Below are positions 45,623 through 57,151 of a stretch of 64,000 nucleotides of DNA, piece after piece; the first letter of the stretch is position 1; the number at the start of each line of letters is the position of its first letter. A program made the translations under genes and the position numbers. The notes under the pieces are model-generated. The model was given only the letters and a program-made list of their open reading frames with translations, did not search any database and was not told the DNA's origin. Source of the stretch: Monilinia fructicola. Lineage: Eukaryota; Ascomycota; Leotiomycetes; Helotiales; Sclerotiniaceae. The stretch covers positions 248,001 to 312,000 of the forward strand of contig VICG01000012.1 of assembly GCA_008692225.1 (NCBI GenBank). The letters are read 5' to 3'.

Positions 45623-48412
45623 ATGGGAAAGTCTTTGAACCTGGGTCCGAATTTGAGGTACCCGATTACAATCACCAAATTCTTAAAGAAACATGGCGAT
45701 GCGATCTCGAAACAAGACTCCCTTCTCGAATACAAGTTCAAATGGAAGCAAATGGTTGGCGATCCATTTGGTGAGCAATGGGAGGAGGAACAAACGTCAT
45801 ATGGAGAATGGGATAGTCCTTCGGAAGGTACAATCGAAAAGTGGTTAATTAAAGAAGGAATGACCATTGAGAGGGATACCACTGTTCTCGATGTCGAAGA
45901 AAGTTGCTCGCATGCTATTCAGTTTGCTGGTCTTTGCGGAATGTGTGGAAAGGGATATGACCGAGGTCTCTTGGGCCAGCAGTGCGCTCGATACCGACCG
46001 AGCTAGAATCAATATGATTCACGATCAAACACATCTCACAGTTAGTCAAGACGAAGCGTCCAAGGCAGAAGAAGAATTACAACGGCGATTACTCAAACAT
46101 CGAAAACTTTCATTGGTGGTGGATCTGGACCAGACGATTATTCATGCTTGCATAGAACCCACGGTTGGAGAATGGCAGCGCGACGTCAATTCACCAAACT
46201 ACGAGGCTGTCAAGGATGTCCGATCTTTCCAACTCAATGATGATGGTCCTCGCGGTCTCGCATCCGGTTGTTGGTACTATATCAAAATGCGCCCTGGACT
46301 CGCCGAGTTCCTCTCGAAAATTTCCGAGATGTACGAGCTTCATGTTTATACGATGGGTACCCGAGCGTATGCTTTGAATATCGCAAAGATTGTCGATCCG
46401 GGAAAGAAGTTGTTCGGGGATCGCATCATCAGTCGAGACGAAAACGGCAATGTTACGGCGAAGAGTCTGTCGAGGTTGTTCCCTCAGAGCACACATATGG
46501 TGGCAATCATTGATGATCGCGCAGACGTTTGGCCGATGAATCGACCTAATCTGATCAAAGTCGTTCCTTATGATTTCTTCACTGGTATCGGCGATATCAA
46601 TTCGAGTTTTCTGCCCAAGAGAGAAGAGCTTCCTAAAGTACCGACTCCCAAGAAAAAACATCAACACCATTCAAAGCCCAGAGACCAGTACGCCTGAGAT
46701 AACCGTCGAGACACCTACAGGAGAAGTCGCAGAAGTCACGCAGCCCGAAGGCGATGATAAACCCGCTGAAGCCAAGGGATCACCAGCTCAGAAGTCAAGT
46801 CCTCTTCCGAAACTCAACACTTTAGATGAAGAGGCGTCGTTGGAAGAACAAGCAGCAGAACAAGAGAAATTTTTGGAGCAACAATTACGAGACCGGCCTT
46901 TACTTCATCAACAAGAACAACTCGATGAAGCGGATAAGAAACAGGAAGAGGCAGAAAAAGAGGTTGAGGACGGCAGCACAATTGAACATCATGCGCATAG
47001 ACACAGCGTTCTCAAGGATGATGATGTCGAATTAACTTATCTTCAACAACATCTTACTGATCTACACAGAGCATTTTACGAGGAGTATGATAAAGCTTTG
47101 ACCAATGTTCCAGGTGGACGTGTTGCTCAGTTAAAACCTGGACACCAAAGAAAGGTTAACGTTAAGAGTGAAGCTGCGGATCTTAAGGTGGTACCTAATA
47201 TTGCGGTTGTGATGCCACGTCTTAAGTATGAGATGCCACACTCGCGATGGGAATTTTTGGCTAACACGTTCACAGGTCCAAAGTATTAGATGGCTGTGTA
47301 ATCGTAATGTCGGGCTTGGTTCCTTTAGGGGTCGATCTTATGAGGCAAGTTGATACCATCCATGAATCTATTTCGCAACATGAGTTGTTGCATATATTCC
47401 TTGGAATGTGGGGTTATGAAAAGGGGAAGGCAAAGCTAACCAGATTCAGATCTGAAATTGCTCAGCAAATAGAAAGTTTTGGCGGCAAGATTCACAAAAA
47501 GTAATGTACATTGAGAGATTTTGAATGAGATGGGAGGGCTAATTTATGATAGGGTTTCGAGAAAGGTCACTCATGTTGTTGCATCTTCGCAGAAAACTCG
47601 CACGCAAAAAAGTTCGAGAAGCTGCAAAATATCCCCATATCAAGATAGTCACACAGCAATGGCTTACGCAATCTATCAGCAAGTGGAAGAAAGAAGATGA
47701 ATCGGAGTATTTTAGTGAGCAACACCAGAAATTCTGACGCGAAAACCACTAACGTCTAAATCAGGTTGATATCAACCCCGCTGATAGAAGGCCAAGTGTT
47801 GAAATGGCCAACCTTCCATCTCCTGGTGATGATAGCGAGGAATCTTCGGACTATACGAGCGACGATTATGAGGATGATGACTCGAGAGGTAAAAGTCAGG
47901 AATCCGAGCTAGACGGAGAGGGAGTTATGCCGGATGATTTGGAAGGTGGCATTTCCCCTATCGATGGACTTCGCAATATGGATTGGGGTGGGGTGTGGAT
48001 GATGAATTGGCTGAATTCATGGGCACAGATGATGAATCCGGTACAGAAAAGCGATACCAGTTCTATCAGCAGCACTAGTCGAGCTTCACGAACGAGTTCA
48101 AAGAGAGGACATAAACGAAGATTCGAAGATGCTGCCACAGACGAAGATGATAGTGATGAGGAAAGCACAATGGCGAAGAAACAACGAATAGCCAATTCAA
48201 GGACAACGGGTCTAAAAACGGTCAAAACACCTACCACTGCTTCGGAATCAAGTCTTCTTACACCAGGTATAACAGGTGATGAGAATGAGGAGGCAGATCA
48301 ATTGACGGCGCAAGAAGAAAGTGATCATAGCTTCGAAGAAGATTTAGAAGCCGAGATGGAAGCTGCATTTGAGCAGGAGCTGGCGGATGAAGCCGCAGCT
48401 GCTGCCGGTTGA
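45623..48412 (+). CDS. FCP1: RNA polymerase II CTD phosphatase FCP1, seven apparent indels
   Basis: FCP1 dephosphorylates the RNA polymerase II C-terminal domain and is essential in yeasts. Exons are 45623-47344, 47450-47500, 47553-47714 and 47765-48412. The ATG at 45623 gives MGKSLNLGPNLRYPITITK; the frame is open above it to 45536, and an AG near 45557 suggests a 5' intron. Visible marks are a CGMCGK zinc-like motif, the catalytic DxDxT as VVDLDQTIIHACI, the CPDc domain, a BRCT domain (SGLVPLGVDLM to TQQWLTQSISKWKKEDESEY) and an acidic tail. Seven indels disturb the frame: +G 45952-45954, +A 46653-46658, -T 47277, +A 47606-47611, +T 47710-47713, +TG 47993-47997 and +A 48047-48050. Undoing all gives exactly 858 codons plus stop, a normal length. 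Intron 47345-47449 is GC-AG. Confidence 0.9.
47345..47449 (+). other. GC-AG intron of FCP1 inside the BRCT region
   Basis: This 105-nt intron has donor AG|GCAAGT, branch site GCTAAC near 47435 and acceptor ATTCAG. Its length is divisible by three and it has no in-frame stop, so a caller may keep it as 35 extra residues. Removing it gives VDLM-R-SEIAQQIESFGGKI, which fits a BRCT domain better. Confidence 0.75.
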
Positions 48413-49473
48413 TTGTGCTATTTGTTTGTGTTATTTTGCATTCAATCTGGAATATACTCAGTTCCAAATGTTATCAAGAACCCTTGCTATTTCTGTTTGA
48501 GGAGAGATATTGGACATGAAGCGAGCGGACGAGAAAACTTATGTGTGTTATAACTAAAGCGATCTCACTCTTACTACTATCTACCAACAAGGTGTTTTGG
48601 GGCGGGATCTTTGGGATCAAGGCTTGGGTGATTAGGAACGAAAACGGATTGGGATTTAAAGAATTGGGAATGGTCATGTGCATTAGTGGGCGTTACTTCT
48701 TTTTTCTACTTCACTTTTGATGAGCTATCGAGAGCTTACTACTTGTGCTTGCACCTTCGTCTTATGAATATTATGAGAGATGAATTGCGAATAGTAGGGA
48801 GTGGTTTGAGGAGACTTGAGAGGTGGAGGAAACGAAATATTGGGAGGAGAGTTGGATGAGAGATGGAAGAGAGGACAAGAGAGCATGAGAAAGATGGATG
48901 AATGATATAGGATTCATGACTATCTACTCTTAGTACATACATAGTCAATTAAATATTATACGCCACTCAATTCGGCACCCCCTGCCTGCTTTCATCTAGA
49001 GTTATAATGTAAATAACGTGGGCAAAGTGTGAGTAGGGTCGGTACGTACCTAGTAAGTGAAGACCTAATCATATGAGTATGGATGGTGTTGTAAGACTTA
49101 CTTTGTAGCAAACCCAATGAATCCCATTGGTTTCCCCTTCCCCCCTCCCCCCCCACCACCAACGCTCAGACCAATCAACAATCACCCAAAAGCTGACGCC
49201 ACATCCCTCAGGCATCCATAAATTCAAGCTTGCACCTCACCTCACCTCACCTTCCGCCCGCTCTCGATACCTACCCACCCACCTACCTACCAGTGTGCAA
49301 TCCCCCGTCACCTCTGTTTGATAGCAGTCTGCGTCGCGATATTCCAAGAAAGGCAACGATAGGAAAGAAGAAGTCGAAGGGAAATTTTTATATCTAGATC
49401 TATATCGAGATCGATATTTATATTGATATTTATATCTATATTTACATCTATAGGTCAAGATCTAGTGGTCGAG
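48413..49473. other. Spacer between FCP1 and NDUFA13
   Basis: These 1.06 kb contain the FCP1 3' UTR and the NDUFA13 promoter. There are CTCAC repeats near 49235-49250, CTAC repeats near 49270-49291 and imperfect TATATC/GATATT repeats at 49387-49452 directly before the NDUFA13 ATG. No other gene is seen. Confidence 0.5.
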
Positions 49474-50761
49474 ATGCCGCAGGATTTGCCGCCAAAGGGG
49501 GGTATGAGGCGGTTCAGTATAAGGTTGTGGAGAGCTTTTTTTTTCTTCTTCTTTGGGCGAGGGGGGGGAGGGGAAGGGGAGGTTGTTGGGTTTGGGGGGT
49601 TTGAGGGAGGAGGGGAGGAGGGGAGAGGGTTGGGAGGAACGAATGAACCAACGAACCAACTATATCATAGGATCATGGGGTTGTTGGTTTGGGGTTTGGG
49701 GAACGATTGATATACAATTCAATGTTTTCGAGATGGAGATGGGGAGATGGAGAGGAAGGAGGGAAAGAGATGGAGGTGGAGCAAACTGGATTGAAGTGGC
49801 AGATGTGTGGTGCCGTGGATGAGAAAAGAGGGGAAATCGTACGAAATCTACTGTCAAGCTGCAAATTGCCAGGAGACGATATGACGACTCCCAATTTCGA
49901 TACGATCACCAAGATATTTCCTCGTCTATCCCTCCACGATCTTGACCGGGTTCTAAATCTCCTCCAGCACCGCGCGGGCGCACAGATCGGCCCATATATA
50001 AACACATAGAGAGGCAGAAAAGGACAGGCAGATGGAGATAGAGATACACATGCAAGATCACACGCTAACCATATATTTCACGAAAAATAGAGAAATCTTC
50101 CAGCGCGCGGTTTCAGACCCTCGGTTGTCCTTCTGGCTATGGCTGGGGTGATGACATATGGATTTTGGAAGGTTGGAAAGGGAATTCGAGAACAGAAGTA
50201 TGCTGTTTTTTTATTGCTCTGAATGTTGCATTCTTCTACAATTGTTTCGCCAGAATACCATCCAATGGGCGTCCCCCCCCCCTCCCCCGAGAGTTTTAGC
50301 ACATGCATGAGACTCATAATAATTTGCATGGGAATAAGAGAGTCTGGGTATCGGGGCTCAAATATGATGGGATCATAGCTAACATTTTTCTAACAAAGCG
50401 AACTCGCGCGCGAGAAAATGTGGTCGAGAATTCATCTCATTCCTCTCTTGACAGCGGAGACCGATCGTGATTTGGTGAGAAGACATTGGGCTGATTTGAA
50501 GAGAGAGAGAAGGAGTTGTTGGGTAGTGAGACTAGCCCGTATAATAGTGATAGGTATGTCTAATTTTTCTTTTCTCGCGTTGATAAAAAGGGGTCTGAAG
50601 GATAGGGTTGAGAGCAGGAGCGGAAGGAAAAATGGTACAAGGGAAGAAGTTCTAGGGGGAATATGGAACATAGAATGGTGGGTGATGCTAATGGGCCATG
50701 AAAACACAGATACGTCAGACCCACATACGCCGTCACCCCAATCCAAGTCACCAAGGATTAA
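49474..50761 (+). CDS. NADH:ubiquinone oxidoreductase subunit NDUFA13 / GRIM-19, two frame breaks
   Basis: This is an accessory subunit of mitochondrial complex I with one membrane helix. Exons are 49474-49523, 50091-50197, 50399-50553 and 50710-50761. They read MPQDLPPKGG-YEAVQYK, then RNLPARGFRPSVVLLAMAG with MTYGFWKVGKGIREQ, then NELAREKMWSRIHLIPLL, and finally R-YVRPTYAVTPIQVTKD at the end. Intron 1 is 567 nt with a weak GTTGTG donor. Two indels break the frame: one T missing after the G6 run (49502-49503), where the family reads GGYE, and a GA run at 50501-50510 two bases too long (or one base short), after which ELLG and SPYNSDR are in frame. The corrected product is about 120 aa, normal for fungi. 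Because most exons are tiny, ordinary ORF calling shows almost nothing of this gene. Confidence 0.9.
49524..50090 (+). other. NDUFA13 intron 1 (567 nt), G-rich with simple repeats
   Basis: The longest intron I infer here has a T11 tract, long GGGGAGGGGAAGG-type runs (49560-49630), GGTT/GGGTTT runs and GATGGAGAGG runs. A clear CGCTAAC branch site lies 16-22 nt before the AATAG acceptor. The donor GTTGTG is weak, so the 5' boundary is less sure than the 3' one. Confidence 0.7.
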
Positions 50762-51357
50762 ATTGGTCGTGCTTTGGAAGGGATTCTGGAGCCGAGTTGA
50801 GCCAAGCTATCAATTTCTTCAATTCAATGCTTCAAAGTCAGGGTTCGACTGCGTGGAATGGACGAGGATGGAGCGGGGTGAACAGAGTGAATAGATGAAA
50901 AATATTACTGGCTACCTATGTCCATGAGTTGAGGGGAATCTTGGTGCGGAGATGAGATCGGGAAAGGGGAGCTGTGTACATATTGTTTGTATGGTCAACG
51001 GAGGAGGAATCGATGAATGGAGAGGGGAATGAAATGGAATTTTCGAACCATAGTTTGGAATCTCGTTGTTGTGATGGGAGGTGAGGTGAGGTGAGGTGAA
51101 GTGAGGTGAGGTGAAGTGAGGTGAGATTGATGAATTCGATTGTGGTGAGTGTCGTGATGGGAAGGAGCTGGTCGAGGCGCTAGTCTTATGTTTTGTGTCG
51201 TCTTGTCTTGTCTTGTCTTATCTGTCCTTGTGCTGATTTTGTAAAATGCATATGCTGGGATGTGTATGATGTCTGGTGTTTGATGTCTGGTGTATGATGA
51301 ATAGTGAATAGGAATCATCAATAATGATAATCTTACAAGACAAGGCAAGACACGGCA

Positions 51358-51395
51358 GAGCTTGAGCTTGAGCTTGAGCTTGAGCTTGAGCTTGA
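51358..51395. repeat. (GAGCTT)n hexanucleotide repeat
   Basis: About six tandem copies of GAGCTT lie in non-coding sequence; each unit holds an AluI site. Confidence 0.9.
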
Positions 51396-51776
51396 ATCAT
51401 GTGTTTGGATCGATTGATGGAGAAGATGTGGATGAATGTTTTATGGGTGTTGAGGGGGTAGCTTGGGTTTGTGAGGGACTTTGCGGGGGTGAGGGTCCTC
51501 GGGGTGATTGGATGGGGAGAGGGAGAGGGCGGATCAACAAAATCACACGTCTACGGTTCAGACAAATGGCATGGATTCCGATAATTATTGTTTGTTTATT
51601 GGGTAAGTCCCTAGGTCTCTACAGTCTCTACAGTCTCTACATAGAAATCGGACAATATATTTGATATCACGCTGGAGATTTAAGGATGGTGCTGTGTGCG
51701 TGTGTGTGTTTTGTTGAATTCTTTCTGCTTGGATTTTCTGTGAAGGGGTGAGGGGGATTTGGAGTGTATGCAGGTA

Positions 51777-51836
51777 TGTAGGTAGGTAGGTAGGTAGGTA
51801 GGTAGGTAGGTAGGTAGGTAGGTAGGTAGGTAGGTA
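51777..51836. repeat. (GGTA)n tetranucleotide repeat
   Basis: About fifteen tandem copies of GGTA lie in non-coding sequence. Shorter versions of the same unit occur at about 43260-43275 and 23379-23386. Confidence 0.95.
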
Positions 51837-54445
51837 TTCTCCAAACGTGATAGTAGACAACGTTGACCTTACAGGGTTTGATAGGCCGCACGCGTGATAA
51901 GTATGGTATGTGTTGATGTACTAGGTAGTTTCGGTGCCATTCCCCCCCCCCCTTGCTGTATTGTAATCTTCTGACTGGCCTTTGGCGAGGGAGGTGTGGC
52001 TTGGGATGGGTGGTCGGGGCTTGAAGATGGATATAGTTGTGGGGTGAGAGGTGAGAGGTGAGAGTTGAGGTTTGAGCGTGTTTGGTGTGGGATCGAAGGT
52101 TCTGTGGGGGATATTTTGGTCTGGTATGCTGGGGTCTGTGGCGCTTGTTTGTTTGTTGCGAGGTGGTGGTAGGTGTCGTGTTATTAGGTGAGAGGGGAAA
52201 AGGGGAGTTAGGAGATTGAGGTCTGGTGTCCGGGTGTATCAGTACCCTGGTAATCTGCAGATACGTGGAGAGTTCTGGGGGTTTTCTCTTTTGCGGCTCG
52301 ATGTCGTATTGTGGATCGTTTTTGGGATTGATGTACAGAGTACGGACCATGCATCGTGTAGGCTAACCATCGAGTTTAGGGGAAACTGAGGCAAATACCG
52401 TATCAACACTGGTGCGTATAGCATGTCAGATTCATAGGACGGTTTGCCGAATTGGTGGCGCATCGATATCTGGACCCGGAGTTGTAAACTTCCCAAAAGT
52501 TGACTTTGATTGCTTCTCAATATTTTGTTCAGAGAATGTTTACAACTGAAACATATTATCTCAGGGAGAGAGTGAAAAGAGAGATATCACAAGAGGAAGT
52601 TGATTTTACATGAAGAAATGCTTAGTTGCATGTTCCTCAGCCAAACAAACTATCCGTCAATCAGCAGTTAAGTATACACACCAGATGTAATCTATATGCA
52701 TGCTCTTTTCCAATCTATTGGTCCTATACCTACCCTCCAGGTGTCATCTTAGTCAATACACGAAGTCCATCAACAAGAACATAGAATCTGGAATCCTGTA
52801 TTTTGCTCCTGACAAATGGAATGCAAACGCATGTGCGCTTATCAGGAGCTTTAGAAAGTATGATGTCATTGTCTACGCGGCTTTTATAAAGCATGCCAGC
52901 GTGTAAGGCTGGAAGAGGACCTCGCTCACTTGCTCGCTTCAGATCTCAGGGAACGATAATGAAATCGCGAAGCGTGAGCCCGAAGATTCAAAGCTGATAG
53001 TCAATCGTCCAATTTATGGTCCCCTTCTGCCGAAGAAAGAGATTCACATACTGGTCTGCGAGACTTGATTTTTGCATCCCTTGATCATGTGCAGACGGAC
53101 TGTGATGACAACTTTCCTTTGACTAAACGGGCCCGGCTCCAGCCGTGGACGTATTCACGTATGATGATACGGAACCCAATCGCGATTCGCAGGATAGATA
53201 TCGATAGATCATTGTGATATCCTGAGAATAAGAACATCGCATTAGTCCGTACATCTGTGGGGCCAGAGTGCGGGTACAGGTAATGAACCAGACTTCCTGT
53301 ACATTCTCGAACCAGGGCATAGCAAGGGATGACTGCGAATGTAGTCGAACCTGCTACCTCCCCACCCAGTCCAAGGGAGATCTCACGCTGCCGGCTATGA
53401 AACGGTTGATGAGACGTCAAGTAGTTGAAAAGCCAATGATGCAGCCCATGCAATACATCATCCCAGAATACCCACGTAGGCTACTAGACTAGATATATAC
53501 AAAGTGTATTCTGGCTCATATGCATGCAGATCCAGTAATTAGTTCACTCTTAGAAGCGAGACGGAGGCTAATTAAGCGACGAGGAAAATGGAGGAACCAC
53601 GAAAACTCGTAACAAAAGCAACGTCTACGGATCTCGCTTCTTCATCTATCTCCACTGTGATATTCGTGGCAGCTGTGCCGTGCAGGCTTGGGGCTTCGAG
53701 ACGTGCCTGATGAACTAGACGGGTTCGAGTTCCGGTGAAGGACTGAGTATCGCGGACGCTGGAATCTAGTGCGAGGTTATATAGTGCTGGTGGATTCCAT
53801 GCAAGGTGAATCGGGTTGCCTGGGGTTGCGTTGTGATGAAGCGATGACAATCCATCCGACTGCAAACGTTTCATCTTTCATCGATCATCAGAGCCTGATG
53901 GTTTATCTCGTGTCCCGATGGCCAGAACCGAATTGCAATTAATTTTTTGACATAGGGCCCGAGAGCAAGCTCACGCAGATATACGGATTACCTATCCTCC
54001 CGCCTGCTCCGAACATGTGTTCCTCTCTTGTATCCAAAACTCCAGATATCAAATCCAGATCTAGACGAAGATGAAATCCTTCGTATAAGATCCTTGATAA
54101 TTATGCTGCGAGTAAGTTGATAGGAGGGGGATCCTTGGCGACTTTTCCTGGCTGGATTTATCTTTCACTAGGATAGAACTACTAGGGCTACCATGAATGG
54201 AAAACATATGTAAGGTAGGATGGAAGATGTATTTTATGATCCACAGAGGGGAAGGGGTATTGTGTAACTTTTGGAGAAGCTCAATTATATTACTTGGTGT
54301 TTCAAAATTTATGGTGCCGTTGTGTATTTCCACGAGTAATGAAATTCTATAATCTTGGAAATTACTGTCGTCTATCAAACATCGCTAACCCTTTTCTATA
54401 GAATCTGTAACGCCACTGCAAAATTCAATTCACCTATGCACCCCA

Positions 54446-55513
54446 TTAAGAGACCATACAACCACCCCAGCTCGCTCTCTCCCAGCCCTCTTCCTCCCCC
54501 TCCTTAACATCCTCTTTCCACAACGCTCCCACCCCTACACCATTCACAACCACCTCTCTCAACCACCTTCCTCCCCGCTCCAAATCATCACAATTCAACA
54601 CCTCGACCCCACTCTCAACCAACACCCTCCACCACTCCTCGTCATCCGGCGTTCCCCAATATCTAGGGATCAATCCTCTTTCTCTCACCTCTCTACATTC
54701 CCTCCTCACGATCTCCACCTGCCGTTTCGAAGGACCTTTCGACGTAGAGAATCGTCCAATAGATGTGGAGATATTGGCACTCACATACAAAGAATTCGAT
54801 GGATTTTGAGCGGGGAGAAAGTTAAAAAAACGCGCATCTTTGAAGATTTCGATGCGTGAGTATTCGCATATTAAATCAAAATCCGCATCTCCTGTCCCAA
54901 CGATGGTGAGAGGACCAGCAACTAGTTTTTCCGTGGCAGTATCGTAATATGTCAGGAAGCCGGCGTGGCGAAGTGGTTCCAAGAGAGAATCGAGGATGGC
55001 AATTCCATCGCGTCCGGAACAAACGGTTTTGTAGTCGATTGTCAGGTGGAGGGACAGGTGGGGATTTTCATCCCAGACTCCGACTTTCTTTTTTGGGTTT
55101 CCTGCGGCTTTGTTTTGTTGTGTGAGAATCTCAAGAATGGGTTTCAAGTAAAGAGCTGAGAGTGTCTTTGCAGGTTGAAGTTCTGAAGTTTCGTGCCCGA
55201 CTAAGAGATCATTTTTTGGGACGTCCGGCGTCCGAGAAAATGGAAGCCAGGATGATGGATAATGCGAAGGTACGAAGCAATCTGCTTCGATGGCTATACA
55301 GCCGGCGGCGAGAGCAGTGTAGAGAGGGATGGGTTGATGTTCGTCATTGTGAGACCAGCAACTTATAGGGATTATGGAGGTTGTGAAGTTCGGATACCAG
55401 TAAGTTGGTGGAGAGATTGAGGAACGATTTGAGGTTGAAGGGGACGTATAAGCGTTTATTACTTTACGGATTCCAGATTGAAAATCCGATTCGGAGTTTG
55501 AAAGAGAAGGCAT
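54446..55513 (-). CDS. AIM6: AIM6-family PLC-like phosphodiesterase protein, 355 aa
   Basis: AIM6 (altered inheritance of mitochondria 6) is a fungal protein with the TIM-barrel fold of PI-PLC-like or glycerophosphodiester phosphodiesterases; its substrate is unknown. Marks of the family are PISCWSHNDEHQPIPLYTAL, AAGCIAIEADCF, DLLVGHETSELQPAKTLSAL, LTIDYKTVCSGRDGIAILDS and the final Trp-rich LIPRYWGTPDDEEWW. The usual active-site His in SHND and the acidic ExD pair in IEADCF are present. The ATG at 55513 opens a Ser-rich N-terminus without a clear signal peptide or membrane segment. It is a single exon with no break. Confidence 0.87.
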   Translation of the reverse strand: MPSLSNSESDFQSGIRKVINAYTSPSTSNRSSISPPTYWYPNFTTSIIPISCWSHNDEHQPIPLYTALAAGCIAIEADCFVPSHYPSSWLPFSRTPDVPKNDLLVGHETSELQPAKTLSALYLKPILEILTQQNKAAGNPKKKVGVWDENPHLSLHLTIDYKTVCSGRDGIAILDSLLEPLRHAGFLTYYDTATEKLVAGPLTIVGTGDADFDLICEYSRIEIFKDARFFNFLPAQNPSNSLYVSANISTSIGRFSTSKGPSKRQVEIVRRECREVRERGLIPRYWGTPDDEEWWRVLVESGVEVLNCDDLERGGRWLREVVVNGVGVGALWKEDVKEGEEEGWERASWGGCMVS

Positions 55514-57151
55514 CTTGAATAGCTGATTATCTAGAGTTGGGCGTACTTTCGAAACTATATCGAGGGTGAGTTGAAGACCAAAATCAGAATGTCAAGGGTG
55601 TATTGGAGTAAGAACTTACACAAAGGAAATTATATCTAAAAGTATCACAGTATATTGATAGTTAATCGATTACAATCAAGTTGTACAACACAATTTTGAT
55701 GTTGAAGAAACGACTTGAATGTTTCTTGCTGTCGGGTCTTGAAGATATTTCAAGATAATGAGGAGTCTGCGCAGACCGTCTCTTCAGATCCCTTTCCACT
55801 CAACCAAAGAAGAATTTAAAAAATGCAGAACTCTCTACAAATGTAATTTGGTCTCCCGAGTTCTATTCCCAATCGCAATAAAATTGAGAAGTCTTGGAAG
55901 CTGTGGATGAGCGAAAAAGCCTGAAGTTCGATATAAATGCTACCCAATCTGTATATGCTCCGCGAAGTTCATGTACAATATACAATCGACACTTGCCTTT
56001 CAATAAGAAGAATATTAACCACAAAAGAATTATAGCAAGAGAAACTTCTCATTCGGACAAATCACCAAGTCTTATATTATAACCAACAGAAAGACTGTTT
56101 AATATACAAAGTCGGTCAATGCCTGCATTAAAAAGCAATTTCAAGTAACATATGTTTTACCTCAGCATGTACGCACGAGGCAAAAAGACTGGATATAGAA
56201 GATTCGAAAAAGTCTAGTCCCAAAGCACATCATATTTGTGGGGTAATTGCGAGCCACATTAAGGTTACAGTAACCTTAGCTAGAATGATGTTCGAACAGA
56301 CACTAGAAAGATCCGGTACTTCCGAACATATGTCGAGTTTTCTGTATGGGGTTCCGAAAATGCATAGTTCTATGGCGGTAACGACGGCTTTCACTCATAT
56401 CCAAAGCAGAGCAGCATTGTGCAAAAGGGCTTCTCATTTAGAGATATTGGTTCCAGATTTCAAGGTGTTACCGCGGACATGGATTTGGATCCAAGCTAGT
56501 TCTACTCCGTACTTACTGTACTCCGTACAGAGTACTCCGTATGCAGAGTATGTATGCCACGCAAGTGGAAATATGCAAGGTACGGGGTACTCGGCCGCTG
56601 GAGTTGACCGTCTTTTGGTGGCGGGACCGACCATTCCGTGCCAATCACAATCTGTATTGAATAGAGAAAAGTGGAGATGGGGTTCTTTAGAATAACGTTG
56701 CGATGGTTGATTGTACGGGAATTTGGAGAGTATTAAATGAAGGAATGAAGGGGCGACAGGAAAAGAGACAGCTTGCGGGAAATGCAAGTGCTTAAGGAGC
56801 ATATCGGGTACAGCTATTGAACGAAATAGAGCGAAAGTCTGAATCGTGTCCATGAATCAATTGGAGCTGACTGGTACGATATACGAAAAGTCATCCCCTG
56901 TCGTGGGATCTTGGCTTCCTACAATCGCGTTGGTAAATACGAAAAAAATGCGGTTATTCATTGTTGCACTGTCTTTGACGTTGCATCAATTCGAATATAT
57001 CTTGAGGTCTCCCAAAAAGTTCCCTGTGTGTTCCAACTTTCCCCATTTTCGCATCATCCAATATCCATGTTTTAATAAGTCCGAATGTCAATTGTAACCT
57101 CAACCATCAATCTGTCAAATCAGTGCCATTCTTTGCATCCGAGATGGATCC
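55514..57151. other. Spacer with clustered ACTCCGTA motifs
   Basis: These 1.6 kb hold the AIM6 promoter and the 3' end of the beta-helix gene. Three copies of a TACTCCGTA motif sit within 40 bp (56503-56542). No gene is seen. Confidence 0.5.

Larger units (their letters stand above)
50762..54445. other. Gene-poor stretch with several short tandem repeats
   Basis: These 3.7 kb contain GAGGT repeats (51079-51122), a GAGCTT hexamer (51358-51395), a (GGTA)n tract (51777-51836) and a C11 run near 51950. The longest minus frame, 53572-53874 (100 codons from a true ATG), has no recognisable domain and I do not call it. Confidence 0.5.

Noticed and set aside
50418..50894. A single 158-codon gene starting MWSRIHLIPLL
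   Set aside because: Only its first part is coding, as part of NDUFA13 exon 3; the rest is out of frame after the GA-run indel and then intron 3.
51667..52350. A 227-codon minus-strand frame
   Set aside because: It runs through the (GGTA)n tract and is dominated by repeat-encoded Thr/Tyr/Pro residues.
53572..53874. A 100-codon minus-strand frame with a true ATG
   Set aside because: No recognisable domain, no supporting intron or neighbour evidence, and its length is reachable by chance.
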